This document shows positions 1 through 8,458 of a stretch of 64,000 nt of DNA, piece by piece. Under the pieces are notes generated by a model that was given only the letters and a program-made list of their open reading frames with translations, ran no database searches and was not told the DNA's origin. Source of the DNA: JAPPHY01 sp965247535 (lineage in GTDB: Bacteria > Chloroflexota > Dehalococcoidia > Lucifugimonadales > UBA2985); contig OZ252018.1 in assembly GCA_965247535.1 (NCBI GenBank), forward strand, positions 1,488,001-1,552,000, written 5' to 3'. Each line of letters opens with the position of its first letter. Positions within the stretch are counted from its first letter, which is position 1. The position numbers were made by a program, and so were the translations under genes.

Positions 1-221
1 GACATGGACATGTCCACGCCTATGACCACGCTGTCCCTGGCACCGAGCAGCTTCTCCAGGATTATCTTGGTCACGCCTCCGGTGCCGCACGCCAGGTCCA
101 CCACCCTCTGGCCCGGCCCCACCTGCGACAGATCAACGAGATCCTGGTTGATCTTCTGATAGAAGGGCGCCTTTGAAAAGGCAGAGAATGAGAAGTCCCC
201 CCTGCCCTCGTTTTCTGACAT
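1..221 (-). CDS. Class I SAM-dependent methyltransferase (N-terminal part, runs off the window)
   Basis: Only the first 73 codons are inside the window; the C-terminus lies beyond base 1. The ATG at 221 is preceded by a GGGGGAAC purine stretch. Residues about 36-45 read VVDLACGTGG, the glycine-rich SAM-binding motif I of class I methyltransferases. The next strand ends VIGVDMS, motif II with an acidic residue that would bind the ribose of SAM. The N-terminal AFSKAPFYQKIN stretch looks like the lead-in seen in small-molecule (UbiE/biotin-type) methyltransferases, but the substrate cannot be told. It is the last gene before prmC on the same strand, separated by about 150 bp that hold its own promoter-like sequence. 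Confident as a methyltransferase, not as to role. Confidence 0.8.
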   Translation of the reverse strand, partial: MSENEGRGDFSFSAFSKAPFYQKINQDLVDLSQVGPGQRVVDLACGTGGVTKIILEKLLGARDSVVIGVDMSM

Positions 222-314
222 GCTCTGTTCCCCCAGTCTCTCTTCGATTGACCTGCTCGGCTCGCCCGGCACTTCGCGGAGCAAACTCATAGGCTCGTCA
301 ACTAATACGAACAA

Positions 315-344
315 ATCATACTAGAGAGGCCAAGCCTAGGTCAA
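315..344 (-). promoter_or_regulatory. Putative sigma-70 promoter for the partial methyltransferase gene
   Basis: On the minus strand TTGACC (344-339) is followed after 18 bp by TATGAT (320-315). Transcription would start near 308, leaving a leader of about 87 nt before the ATG at 221. Motif match only. Confidence 0.45.
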
Positions 345-373
345 CGCCGTAAGGATTGACACGAACGCCGCCC

Positions 374-1225
374 TCAGGAGAGCTGCACACAGACAGCCCG
401 CGTGAGTCCTGCCAGATCGTTGTGGAGTGTGACGTTGGCGTCCGGCACAATTCCCAGGCACATCTCCCGCACCGCGTCGCCCTGCTCGGGCGACAGCTCC
501 ATGACGAAAGCTCCCGGCCTGCGCAGCCTGCCAAGCGCCTGCGGCAGCAGCACACGTATAATCTCCAGGCCGCCGTCGCCTCCATCCAGCGACACCAGGG
601 TTTCAGTTCGCACCTCCCGCGCCAGATACGGCAGCTCCGTCCGCGGCACGTAGGGCGGGTTGCTCACCACAATGTCCAAGCCACTTGGCACCTTCGCCAG
701 GAGGTCCACGTCCAGGATGGTCACCCTGTCCGCGACGCCGTGGTATTCGCAGTTGCGCTGGGCCATGTCCAGAGACTGGGTGGAGATGTCGGTTGCGTAG
801 ACGCGGGCATTGGGCAGGTGTACCGCCAGCGCAACGGCTATTGCGCCGCTTCCCGTGCAGGCGTCCGCTATCAGTATGTCTCGGTCTGAAGGCAACGCGT
901 GCGCCCGCTCCAGCGCCAGGTCTACCAGCAGCTCGGTCTCCGGCCGCGGGATGAACACGCGAGGGCCAACCCTGAGGTCCAGGCCGTAGAACTCCCTGTG
1001 ACCGGAGATGTAGGGCCACGGCTCGCCGTTGAGGCGCCGTGACAGGTCGCGCGCCAGCGTCTGCCTCTCCTCTGGGGTCAGAGTTCGCTCAGGCGAAGCG
1101 AATAGACCGGCCCTGTCCACGCCCAGCGCCTTCATAAGGAACAGGTCGGCCTCCACCGCTGCCTCCTCGACGCCGTTGGCCTCAAGTGTCCTGCGGGTCT
1201 CATCCAGCACGCGTGCCAGGGTCAC
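374..1225 (-). CDS. prmC: Peptide chain release factor N5-glutamine methyltransferase PrmC (HemK)
   Basis: PrmC methylates the glutamine of the GGQ motif in release factors. The protein is 283 aa from a GTG at 1225, chosen because AGGAGG sits just upstream and conservation starts there (VTLARVLDETRR). It has the PrmC N-terminal helical domain, RPETE near residue 93, SAM motif I DACTGSGAIA at about 121-130, and the NPPYVP active-site motif at about 179-184 that binds the target glutamine. It begins one base after the stop of prfA, whose product is its substrate, so the two are almost certainly co-transcribed and translationally coupled. Length is normal for the family. Confidence 0.95.
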   Translation of the reverse strand: MTLARVLDETRRTLEANGVEEAAVEADLFLMKALGVDRAGLFASPERTLTPEERQTLARDLSRRLNGEPWPYISGHREFYGLDLRVGPRVFIPRPETELLVDLALERAHALPSDRDILIADACTGSGAIAVALAVHLPNARVYATDISTQSLDMAQRNCEYHGVADRVTILDVDLLAKVPSGLDIVVSNPPYVPRTELPYLAREVRTETLVSLDGGDGGLEIIRVLLPQALGRLRRPGAFVMELSPEQGDAVREMCLGIVPDANVTLHNDLAGLTRAVCVQLS

Positions 1226-1226
1226 G

Positions 1227-2291
1227 TTATGCCTCCTGGAGCAGGCGCGCCTGCTCACGAGCCGCCAGCTCGTTGATGAACTCATCGAGGTCACCCATCA
1301 GGATGCGCTCCAGATTGTGGCTTGTGACGCCAATCCTGTGGTCGGTCACGCGGTTCTGCGGGAAGTTGTAGGTACGCACCTTCTCCGACCGGTCGCCGCT
1401 GCCAACCTGTGATCGACGGGAAGCCGCCATCTCCTCCTGCTGCCGGCTTACCTCCCGGTCGAACAGCCGCGCCCGGAGCACGGCCATGGCACGTTGCCGG
1501 TTCTTGAGCTGGGAGCGCTCGTCCTGGCAGATCGCCACGATGCCCGTGGGGTTGTGGATAATACGCACCGCCGTGGCCACCTTCTGCACGTTCTGGCCGC
1601 CGTGGCCGCTGGCGTGATAGATGTCAATTCGCAGGTCGCCTGGGTCGATATCGACTTCAACATCCTCGGCTTCCGGCAAGACGGCCACTGTTGCCGCTGA
1701 GGTGTGAATCCGCCCCTGCGTCTCCGTACTGGGAACTCGCTGCACGCGGTGACCGCCGCTCTCGTGCTTCAGCCGGCTGAAGGCCCCCTTACCCTTAACC
1801 TCAAATACCACTTCCTTAAAGCCGCCGATTCCCGTCGGGTTGGAGTCGATTACGTCCACGGCCCACCCCTTGGCCTGCGCGTAGCGGGCATACATGCGGT
1901 AGAGGTCACCGGCGAACAGCGCGGCCTCCTCGCCTCCCGTGCCGGCTCGTATCTCCACGATGACGTCTTTTTCGGCGTTGCGGTCCTTGGGCAGCAGCGC
2001 AAGGCGCATCCGAACATCCAGGTCGTCCCTCTGCACTTCCAGCGCGAGCAGCTCCTCATGAACGAGCGCTCTCATGTCCTCGTCACCGCCCTCTTCGACA
2101 AGGGCGCGAGTGTCGTCAAGCTGTCTCGTGACGCCCTCGTACCGGTCGTACAGGCCGACGAGGTTCTCAATGGAGGCGCGCTCCTTCGCCAGCTCCTGCA
2201 AGCGCCCCGGGTCCGTGGAGATTTCCGGACGCGCAAGCAGTTCCTCGATTTCGGCAAACCTCTCGCTGAGCGACTGCAATCTTTCCAGCAT
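1227..2291 (-). CDS. prfA: Peptide chain release factor 1 (RF1)
   Basis: RF1 reads UAA and UAG and triggers peptide release on the ribosome. The catalytic HGGQ lies near residue 232 of the form started at ATG 2291. The stop-codon recognition tripeptide is PST (within RVPSTETQGR), of the RF1 PxT type and not the RF2 SPF type. The domain order is normal, with an N-terminal coiled helical domain followed by the PCRF and GGQ domains. I chose ATG 2291 because alignment to other RF1 proteins starts at MLERLQSL. A GTG at 2318 would add nine residues. Neither start has a strong Shine-Dalgarno sequence. The gene is followed one base later by prmC. Confidence 0.95.
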   Translation of the reverse strand: MLERLQSLSERFAEIEELLARPEISTDPGRLQELAKERASIENLVGLYDRYEGVTRQLDDTRALVEEGGDEDMRALVHEELLALEVQRDDLDVRMRLALLPKDRNAEKDVIVEIRAGTGGEEAALFAGDLYRMYARYAQAKGWAVDVIDSNPTGIGGFKEVVFEVKGKGAFSRLKHESGGHRVQRVPSTETQGRIHTSAATVAVLPEAEDVEVDIDPGDLRIDIYHASGHGGQNVQKVATAVRIIHNPTGIVAICQDERSQLKNRQRAMAVLRARLFDREVSRQQEEMAASRRSQVGSGDRSEKVRTYNFPQNRVTDHRIGVTSHNLERILMGDLDEFINELAAREQARLLQEA

Positions 2292-2330
2292 GGCGTGTCT
2301 TGATATCCTACCCTGCACATTATGGAGCTT

Positions 2331-2353
2331 GGGGCGTTATCTTTCAACGCCCC
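2331..2353. other. Perfect 8-bp hairpin upstream of prfA
   Basis: The arms GGGGCGTT (2331-2338) and AACGCCCC (2346-2353) are exactly complementary with a 7-nt loop. It lies in the space between divergent prfA and mfd, 13 nt before the alternative GTG start of prfA, so in the prfA message it would sit in the 5' leader. There is no U-tract on either side that would make it a standard intrinsic terminator. Confidence 0.5.
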
Positions 2354-2445
2354 TACCCCTATCCGACCGCCGCGAGCCCACCGGGCCGGATCCCCCCTTG
2401 ACCGGCGCAGGAGGAGTACGCGGCAATAGCTACACCGTAGGCACG

Positions 2446-2474
2446 TTGAACCCAACGAGTGGGAGTGCTACAAT
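2446..2474 (+). promoter_or_regulatory. Putative sigma-70 promoter of mfd
   Basis: TTGAAC (2446-2451), a 17-bp spacer and TACAAT (2469-2474) form a good sigma-70 match. The predicted start is near 2481, about 48 nt before the mfd ATG. Confidence 0.6.
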
Positions 2475-2528
2475 TCCGCAACGGGCTGTGGCCGGGCCAC
2501 CAGCCCCTTTAGACATTGTGGAGTGAAA

Positions 2529-5500
2529 ATGCCCCTTTCAGGACTCTTCAGCCTGCTCTCTCAAAACGAGCAGCACCGACAGCTGGTTGAGCAGCTCAGA
2601 AAGCGTGATTCGGTCTCCGCCCGGGCCGTCCTGCTGGACTCCGCCCTCGCCTTCTACACCGGTGCCCTGCACAATGCGCTTAACGCCCCCATTCTGCTGT
2701 TGACGGCTAGGCAGTCTCGCTCGCGCCGCCTGTACGAGGACTTGATTGTCTGGTGCGGCGAGGACGCCGCGATCCATCACCTTCCGGAGGGCGAGACGCT
2801 TCCCTTTGAGCGGCTCACCGCAGACGACGCCACGACCCACGGGCGCATCCGCGCGCTCGCGGCCATGGCGGCAGCGGACCTCGACAGCAGCTTGAACCCT
2901 CCGGTAGTTGTCGCGTCCGTGGCCGCTGTAGCACAGAAGACGATCTCCAAGCGCGTACTCCTGGAAGAGTCACACAGCATCTCGGTTGGGCAGCGCGTCG
3001 ACCTTACAGACCTACTGGAGCGCTGGCAACGGATGGGCTATCGCACGGAGCAGGCGGTGGAGACGCCTGGCACGGTGAGCCGCCGCGGCGGCATTCTCGA
3101 CATTTTCTCGCCCGGCTCGGGGCAGCCTGCGCGCATCGAGCTGATGGGCAACGTGGTCGAGAGCATCCGGCTGTTCGACTCGGTCTCTCAGCGATCGGTT
3201 AGACCTGTCGACAACGTGTTCGTTCTACCCCCGCAGGAATCGCTATCAGCCTTCGCCGACAGGAACGAGGTGGCAACGCTTTTCAGCAGCCTGGACGCCT
3301 CCAATTGCTCCCCTTCCAGTCAGGAGCAGATCAAGGAAGAGCTATCGCTCCTGATGAACGGTCACGCCCTGGACGAGCCTGGCTTCTACAATGGATTCTT
3401 CTGCCAGGGCACCCCGCTGGAGTTCCTGCCGCAGAACTGCCTGCTGGTGATGGAGAGGCCCTGGGAGATCGAGGGTGAACTGCTCGCGATGGAGGAGAAG
3501 TTTGCGGAGCTGCGGGCAGCCAAGGAGGCACGCGGCGACATCCCGCGGCACCTGCCATCCCTCTACGTGCCCCGCGGCCGGCTCGAAGAGCAGTTGTCGG
3601 CCGCACCGCGCCGGCTGGAGTCCTACCCGTGGTCACCGGAGCGCGACGCAGAAGGTGGGGCTCTTCCTATCGACCTGGGATTCATGCCTCCAGGCAGCTA
3701 CATGGGACGCCTCGATGTCCTGGCCTCGGACGTTCGAGCGTGGCTCGAGGACGGAGACCGCATTGCGTTGGTGTCCCAACACGCCGCTCGGCTGTCGGAG
3801 GTGCTCCTGGGACAGGGCATCGCCGTTCGGACGGACGGCGACCCTGCGGACGGGCCCCTCAGAGGCGCGGTTGCACTGACAAGAGGCTCGCTGTCCGAGG
3901 GGTGGAGCCTTTCACTTGACAACTCCTCGCTCAAGCTTCTCTCGGACGCTGAGATCATAGGAGTGGCCAAGGAAAGGCCACTGCGAAGGCGCCAACCCGT
4001 TCAGCGAGCAGCATTCCTATCCGACCTGGTGCCAGGGAACTACCTGGTACACACGGACCACGGGATCGGACGGTTCACCGGGACTCGGCGCATGGAAGGT
4101 GGTGACCGGGAGCGCGAGTACCTGGTACTGGAGTACGCCGAGGGTGACAAGCTTTACGTGCCCACGGACCAGCTGGACAGGGTATCGCCGTACACGGCGC
4201 CTGGAGAACGTGTGCCCACGCTGACTCGCCTCGGAACCCAGGAGTGGAGCCGCTCCAAGGCTCGGGCTAGAGCGTCCACTCGGGAGATGGCCCGCGAGCT
4301 TCTGGCCCTCTACGCCTCAAGGGAGGTGACCAGCGGCATCGCCTTCTCTGCGGATACTCCCTGGCAGCGAGAGATGGAGGACTCCTTCCCCTACACCGAG
4401 ACCACAGACCAGCTTCAAAGCATTCGAGACATCAAGGCGGACATGGAAACGGACCGGCCCATGGACCGGCTGGTGTGCGGCGACGTGGGCTACGGCAAGA
4501 CCGAGGTGGCACTGCGAGCGGCCTTTAAGGCCGTAATGGACGGATTGCAGGTTGCAGTTCTGGCCCCCACAACGGTGCTGGCACATCAGCACCTCGCAAC
4601 GTTCTCCCAGAGGCTTGCACCCTTCCCGGTAAAGGTGGAGGTGCTAAGCCGCTTCCGCACGGCGGAAGACCAGCGCCGCGTGACGGAGAGGCTGGCAGCC
4701 GGTGAGGTGGACATATGCATCGGCACACACCGACTGCTCCAAAAGGACGTGTCCTTCAAGAACCTGGGGTTGGTGATTGTGGACGAGGAACAGCGATTCG
4801 GCGTTGCACACAAGGAGCGGCTGAAGGGCCTCCGCAGAGAGGCGGACGTCCTGACGCTAAGCGCAACGCCCATTCCGCGCACACTGCACATGGCCCTTTC
4901 CGGCGTACGTGACATGAGCACGATGGAAACACCGCCGGAGGAGCGGCTCGCCATCAAGACGTTCGTCTCGGAGTTCAGCGAGGAAGTGGTGCGGGAAGCC
5001 GTACTTCGGGAAATGGACCGCGGCGGTCAGGTCTTCTATCTTCACAACCGCGTTCGTACAATCGAAGAGACGTCACTGCGGGTGCGGAGGATCGTACCCG
5101 AGGCTAGAGTTACGATAGGTCATGGCCAGATGCCGGAGGAACAGCTCGAGAGCGTGATGGCGGACTTCGCCGACTACGGGAGCGACGTGCTGGTATGCAC
5201 TACCATAATCGAGGCCGGCCTGGACATGCCCAACGTCAACACGCTGATTGTGGACAGGGCGGACATGCTGGGACTGTCACAGCTCTACCAGCTTAGGGGA
5301 CGCGTGGGTAGGGGTGCGAACCGCGCCTACGCGTACCTGATGGTGCCCAGGCAGTACCGAATCACGGAGACGGCGGAGAAGCGGCTGAAGACCATACTGG
5401 CGGCCGCGGAGCTCGGCGCAGGCTTCCGCATTGCCATGCGAGACCTGGAGATCAGAGGTGCGGGCAACATTCTGGGCTCCGAGCAGAGCGGCCACATACA

Positions 5501-6047
5501 CGCAATCGGCTACGACCTCTACTCACAGTTGTTGTCTCAGGCGGTGGCGGAGCTCAGGGCGGAGCAGGACGGGGTCAACTCCCCCTCCCTCCCAACAGAT
5601 GTGAAGCTGGACCTGCCCATATCTGCATACATCCCGCTCCACTACGTACCGGACCTGACAACGCGGCTCGGCGTGTACCAGCGATTTGCCAAACCACTGC
5701 GCCGCGAAGAGATAGGCTCTCTAGGCGATGAGATCAGAGACCGCTTCGGGCCGCTGCCGCGGGCAGTCCGGGACCTGCTGTTCGTGGTGGAGCTTCGCAC
5801 CTTAGCTAGAGACGTGGGCGTGGAAGCGATATCGAAAGTGGGCCGCGAGGTCGTGCTGCAGCTGCGAGAGCCAGTGAGCGGTGCGCGGCTTGCCTTGCAG
5901 AAGTCGCTTGGCCCTGCTCCGAGGGTGGGTCACAGCCAGATACGGTTGAACCTGCGCGACGGATGGAGGGAGGAGCTCGTCAAGACACTTGAGGGACTGG
6001 CAAAGTTCAGAGCAGACGTGATGGAACTCTCGGCAACACCCGCCTAG
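2529..6047 (+). CDS. mfd: Transcription-repair coupling factor Mfd
   Basis: Mfd removes RNA polymerase stalled at DNA lesions and recruits UvrA. The 1172-aa product has the full family layout. A UvrB-like region covers roughly residues 1-350. The CarD-like RNA-polymerase-interacting domain lies around 495-560 (NYLVHTDHGIGRF). The SF2 translocase has Walker A GDVGYGKTE near 651, DEEQ near 750 and QLRGRVGRG near 922, and the C-terminal TRCF domain follows from about 1010. ATG 2529 is preferred over GTG 2523 because GGAG at 2520-2523 sits five bases upstream of the ATG. The stop overlaps the stop of the convergent HAD gene inside CCTAGG. Confidence 0.97.
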   Translation: MPLSGLFSLLSQNEQHRQLVEQLRKRDSVSARAVLLDSALAFYTGALHNALNAPILLLTARQSRSRRLYEDLIVWCGEDAAIHHLPEGETLPFERLTADDATTHGRIRALAAMAAADLDSSLNPPVVVASVAAVAQKTISKRVLLEESHSISVGQRVDLTDLLERWQRMGYRTEQAVETPGTVSRRGGILDIFSPGSGQPARIELMGNVVESIRLFDSVSQRSVRPVDNVFVLPPQESLSAFADRNEVATLFSSLDASNCSPSSQEQIKEELSLLMNGHALDEPGFYNGFFCQGTPLEFLPQNCLLVMERPWEIEGELLAMEEKFAELRAAKEARGDIPRHLPSLYVPRGRLEEQLSAAPRRLESYPWSPERDAEGGALPIDLGFMPPGSYMGRLDVLASDVRAWLEDGDRIALVSQHAARLSEVLLGQGIAVRTDGDPADGPLRGAVALTRGSLSEGWSLSLDNSSLKLLSDAEIIGVAKERPLRRRQPVQRAAFLSDLVPGNYLVHTDHGIGRFTGTRRMEGGDREREYLVLEYAEGDKLYVPTDQLDRVSPYTAPGERVPTLTRLGTQEWSRSKARARASTREMARELLALYASREVTSGIAFSADTPWQREMEDSFPYTETTDQLQSIRDIKADMETDRPMDRLVCGDVGYGKTEVALRAAFKAVMDGLQVAVLAPTTVLAHQHLATFSQRLAPFPVKVEVLSRFRTAEDQRRVTERLAAGEVDICIGTHRLLQKDVSFKNLGLVIVDEEQRFGVAHKERLKGLRREADVLTLSATPIPRTLHMALSGVRDMSTMETPPEERLAIKTFVSEFSEEVVREAVLREMDRGGQVFYLHNRVRTIEETSLRVRRIVPEARVTIGHGQMPEEQLESVMADFADYGSDVLVCTTIIEAGLDMPNVNTLIVDRADMLGLSQLYQLRGRVGRGANRAYAYLMVPRQYRITETAEKRLKTILAAAELGAGFRIAMRDLEIRGAGNILGSEQSGHIHAIGYDLYSQLLSQAVAELRAEQDGVNSPSLPTDVKLDLPISAYIPLHYVPDLTTRLGVYQRFAKPLRREEIGSLGDEIRDRFGPLPRAVRDLLFVVELRTLARDVGVEAISKVGREVVLQLREPVSGARLALQKSLGPAPRVGHSQIRLNLRDGWREELVKTLEGLAKFRADVMELSATPA

Positions 6048-6760
6048 GCCTGCTGACCAACACCCTCCACCAATAACAGCAGTTCCCCCAAGCCGAGAAT
6101 GCGGGGGCAGTCCGTTACGTCTGCCTTCATATTGTCACGGTCCAGGAGCACAGGGTGAATGCCAATTGCCCTTGCGCCTATGACATCGGTGTCGTACTGG
6201 TCGCCCACGTGCATGGTCTCCCGCGGTTCGGTTCCGGCACGGCGGAGAGCCTCCAAGAAGATGGCGGGGTCCGGCTTTCCGGCCCCGACTTCCTCCGAGC
6301 CAACCGCAAAGTCCAACGCCGGGAACAGACCTTGTTCCCGGCACAGCGCGTTGACGTCTCCCTGACTGTTGGTGATCAAACCCAAGACGATGCCGCGTCT
6401 TTTGAGTGCATCCAGCGCATCCAGCACGTCATCATAGAGAGCGAAGCCCCGCGGCGTATCCCGCACGCGTGCGAACACCCGCAACGCCAGCTCGCGTGAA
6501 ACCTCCACCCCCGCACCCTCCAGAAGCAACCGCTCGTACTCTCCGAAGAATTCAGCTCTGGCAGGACCGCTGCGAGTCCACACAGGCTGGCGCGCCGTCT
6601 CCCGCGCCATAAAGGCGTCTGCGATAGCGTAGCCACGCGTGATGCCCTCGTAAGTTACGCTTATGCCGAACTCCACGCAGGCATTGGCCTGAATCCTCTC
6701 ACGCGGCGGGTCAAACCTGCCCAGTGTATTGTAGAAGTCAAAGAACACCGCCCTTATCAC
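6044..6760 (-). CDS. HAD-superfamily hydrolase
   Basis: The 238-aa product starts at a GTG (6760) with GGAG five bases upstream. Motif I is FFDFYNTLG, so the nucleophile Asp8 is present, but the second acidic residue of the phosphatase DxD motif is Tyr. DxYxT is the pattern of L-2-haloacid dehalogenase relatives, though many uncharacterised HAD hydrolases share it. Later motifs include LGLITNSQGD (motif II Thr/Ser), a lysine in VGAGKPDPAIF (motif III) and HVGDQYDTDVIGA (motif IV Asp). A helical cap fills residues about 20-95. It converges on mfd, and the two stop codons overlap. Substrate unknown. Confidence 0.85.
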   Translation of the reverse strand: MIRAVFFDFYNTLGRFDPPRERIQANACVEFGISVTYEGITRGYAIADAFMARETARQPVWTRSGPARAEFFGEYERLLLEGAGVEVSRELALRVFARVRDTPRGFALYDDVLDALDALKRRGIVLGLITNSQGDVNALCREQGLFPALDFAVGSEEVGAGKPDPAIFLEALRRAGTEPRETMHVGDQYDTDVIGARAIGIHPVLLDRDNMKADVTDCPRILGLGELLLLVEGVGQQA

Positions 6761-6848
6761 CGAAACTCCGTACTCCTTGCACCTCTGAAGATTGCAGGCT
6801 AATCTTAGCACAGACTCCGAATAAGCCCCAGAAGGCAATCCCAATCGC

Positions 6849-6877
6849 TTGACATAGTGGCAAAGTGCATATACAAT
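6849..6877 (+). promoter_or_regulatory. Near-consensus sigma-70 promoter abutting the brnT start codon
   Basis: TTGACA (6849-6854), 17 bp, TACAAT (6872-6877). The -10 box ends one base before the ATG at 6878, so a transcript started here would begin inside the brnT coding region. See the findings for what this could mean. Confidence 0.5.
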
Positions 6878-7147
6878 ATGACACACTACGAATGGGACCA
6901 AGACAAACGCGAGGTAAACCTGAACAAGCATGGCGTAGACTTTACAGATATAGAACACTTTCAGTGGGACAGCGCCCTCGTGGGGCGCAGTGACAGGCAC
7001 GGGGAAACAAGATACATAGGAGTGGGATACCTTCAGGACCGGCTGCACGTGGTAGTCTTCGCAGACCGAGAAAGCGCAACAAGGATAATCAGTCTGCGCA
7101 GGGCCAGCCAGGAAGAGAGGCAAAGATATGCTGCAACTATCAATTGA
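6878..7147 (+). CDS. brnT: BrnT-family ribonuclease toxin (type II toxin-antitoxin)
   Basis: The 89-aa product has the BrnT (DUF497) signature: MTHYEWDQDKREVNLNKHGV at the start, then VDFTDIEHFQW, ETRYIGVGYLQDRLHVVVF and RIISLRRASQEERQRYA. BrnT toxins are small RNases that block translation and are neutralised by BrnA. The ATG at 6878 gives the usual N-terminus of the family; a GTG at 6857 would add seven residues. The gene overlaps the next one by 20 bp in the order expected for brnTA operons. The GC content around the pair is lower than in neighbouring genes, in keeping with mobility of such modules. Confidence 0.85.
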   Translation: MTHYEWDQDKREVNLNKHGVDFTDIEHFQWDSALVGRSDRHGETRYIGVGYLQDRLHVVVFADRESATRIISLRRASQEERQRYAATIN

Positions 7148-7511
7148 GGAAATGGCCGCAAGCCGGATGACCTTTGAAGAGATTGCGGCGGAGTTCGGAG
7201 AGGAAACCGCCATACAGGTTGGCGTGGCCAGGGATCAGGACACCCAGGAGCTGGGCCAAGACTGGTTCCAACGCGCGCGGCCCGCAACTGAAGTTGTACC
7301 CAGGGTTGTTGAGCGCTGGCGCAGGACTCGCGGCAGGCAGAAAGCTCCCACCAAGGAGGCCATATCCATACGGCTAGACCAGGACGTGCTGACCTACTAC
7401 CGCGCCTCCGGAAGAGGATGGCAGAGCCGCATAAACGAAGCGCTCCGCCAATACGTCGTGGGCGGTAGGCCGGAGGAAACGGAAGAATCGGAATCGGAGC
7501 CTCAGCAGTAG
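7128..7511 (+). CDS. brnA: BrnA-family antitoxin
   Basis: The 127-aa protein ends in the BrnA (DUF4415) ribbon-helix-helix region, with KEAISIRLDQDVLTYYRASG followed by GWQSRINEALRQYV. In known systems this region binds the operator DNA and BrnA occludes BrnT. The start at ATG 7128 lies inside the last 20 bases of brnT, which suggests translational coupling. It is longer at the N-terminus than most BrnA proteins, with about 65 residues of acidic helical sequence, and has a Glu-rich tail. Expected to repress its own operon together with BrnT. Confidence 0.8.
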   Translation: MLQLSIEEMAASRMTFEEIAAEFGEETAIQVGVARDQDTQELGQDWFQRARPATEVVPRVVERWRRTRGRQKAPTKEAISIRLDQDVLTYYRASGRGWQSRINEALRQYVVGGRPEETEESESEPQQ

Positions 7512-7520
7512 GCGCCGCGC

Positions 7521-8267
7521 GTGGCGTCGAAAGTCGCTTCAATCGCCGTGTTTACAAGCACGCTGCGCAGCCGCATCTCACGAATCGCTGCTGCCGGGCT
7601 GGACCTGCTGTACCCTCCCAGATGCGCAGGATGCAGCCGCGAGGGGCAGTTCATCTGCGACGCCTGTCTCAGCGCACAGCCTCGCCTCCTGGCTCCGTAC
7701 TGCGTAGCTTGCGCCCAGCCGCTCGCACGCGGAAGCATGTGCGCCGAATGCCGGAGCACACCCCTGACCATCGACGCCATCCGCGCGCCGTTCCTGATGG
7801 AGGGCGCCATCCGACATGCTGTCCATCAGCTCAAGTACAGCAACCTGCGCGCCATTGCACCCCTGCTTGGCCGGCTCATTGCCGACTTCATGTCCTCGGA
7901 AGGCGTAAGCGGGGACGCGCTGGTGCCGGTCCCTCTTCACAACAGGCGCGAGCGCCAGCGCGGCTACAATCAGGCACACCTGTTGGCCCGCGAAGCAGGC
8001 AAGCTGCTCGAGGTACCGGTGGCCTCCAGCCTTCTTTCGCGCGTGAGCAATGCACCTCCGCAAGCACGGAGCCAATCGGCCGCGGATCGGAAGGCTAACG
8101 TCAGGGACTCCTTCTATTGCCCGGACCCATCAGAGATTGAGGGCAAGGTCTTGGTGCTAGTGGACGACGTCTGCACCACAGGCGCAACGCTTGATGCCTG
8201 TGGCACCGCGCTGAGGGAGGCCGGGGCTGCCCGCGTGTACGGCGTCACCTTGGCACGCGAGGCGTGA
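7521..8267 (+). CDS. comF: ComF-family phosphoribosyltransferase-like protein
   Basis: The 248-aa product starts at GTG 7521, ten bases after brnA. ComF proteins support DNA uptake and processing in competent bacteria; the exact reaction is unknown. An N-terminal zinc-binding region carries CAGC, CDAC, CVAC and CAEC pairs between residues about 35 and 78. The C-terminal half is a type I phosphoribosyltransferase fold with VPVPLHNRRERQRGYNQ and the PRPP loop VLVDDVCTTGATL near residue 215. Together with comM elsewhere in the window this suggests a DNA-uptake capability, but neither gene proves it. Confidence 0.9.
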   Translation: MASKVASIAVFTSTLRSRISRIAAAGLDLLYPPRCAGCSREGQFICDACLSAQPRLLAPYCVACAQPLARGSMCAECRSTPLTIDAIRAPFLMEGAIRHAVHQLKYSNLRAIAPLLGRLIADFMSSEGVSGDALVPVPLHNRRERQRGYNQAHLLAREAGKLLEVPVASSLLSRVSNAPPQARSQSAADRKANVRDSFYCPDPSEIEGKVLVLVDDVCTTGATLDACGTALREAGAARVYGVTLAREA

Positions 8268-8281
8268 GGCAACTCGCGGCG

Positions 8282-8310
8282 TTGACAGCTTACGTCTCCA
8301 TCTCTACACT
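8282..8310 (+). promoter_or_regulatory. Putative sigma-70 promoter of glyA
   Basis: TTGACA (8282-8287), 17 bp, TACACT (8305-8310). The predicted start near 8317 gives glyA a leader of about 140 nt that contains the competing hairpins described next. Confidence 0.6.
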
Positions 8311-8371
8311 ATATTACGAATCGTGCCCAATCTTTCGAACCCTGGCTCGGGGCAGTCAGTGGACCAGCAGG

Positions 8372-8429
8372 CGAGAGCTATGGCGATGGGCCGCCTGGCT
8401 CTCGTTCCATTTGAACTATAGCGAGAGCC
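8372..8429 (+). promoter_or_regulatory. glyA leader with two mutually exclusive hairpins
   Basis: CGAGAGC at 8372-8378 and CGAGAGCC at 8422-8429 are both complementary to GGCTCTCG at 8397-8404 (7 bp and 8 bp). Only one can pair at a time. The distal hairpin ends 19 nt before the AAGGAG ribosome-binding site of glyA. The arrangement resembles a switch, but I do not recognise a known glycine, THF or SAM riboswitch consensus. Confidence 0.4.
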
Positions 8430-8458
8430 TGAATTGTGACCACCTGCAAGGAGATGTC

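Noticed and set aside
6857..6877. GTG 6857 as the brnT start
   Set aside because: It adds seven residues not seen in BrnT proteins and lies within the promoter-like sequence.
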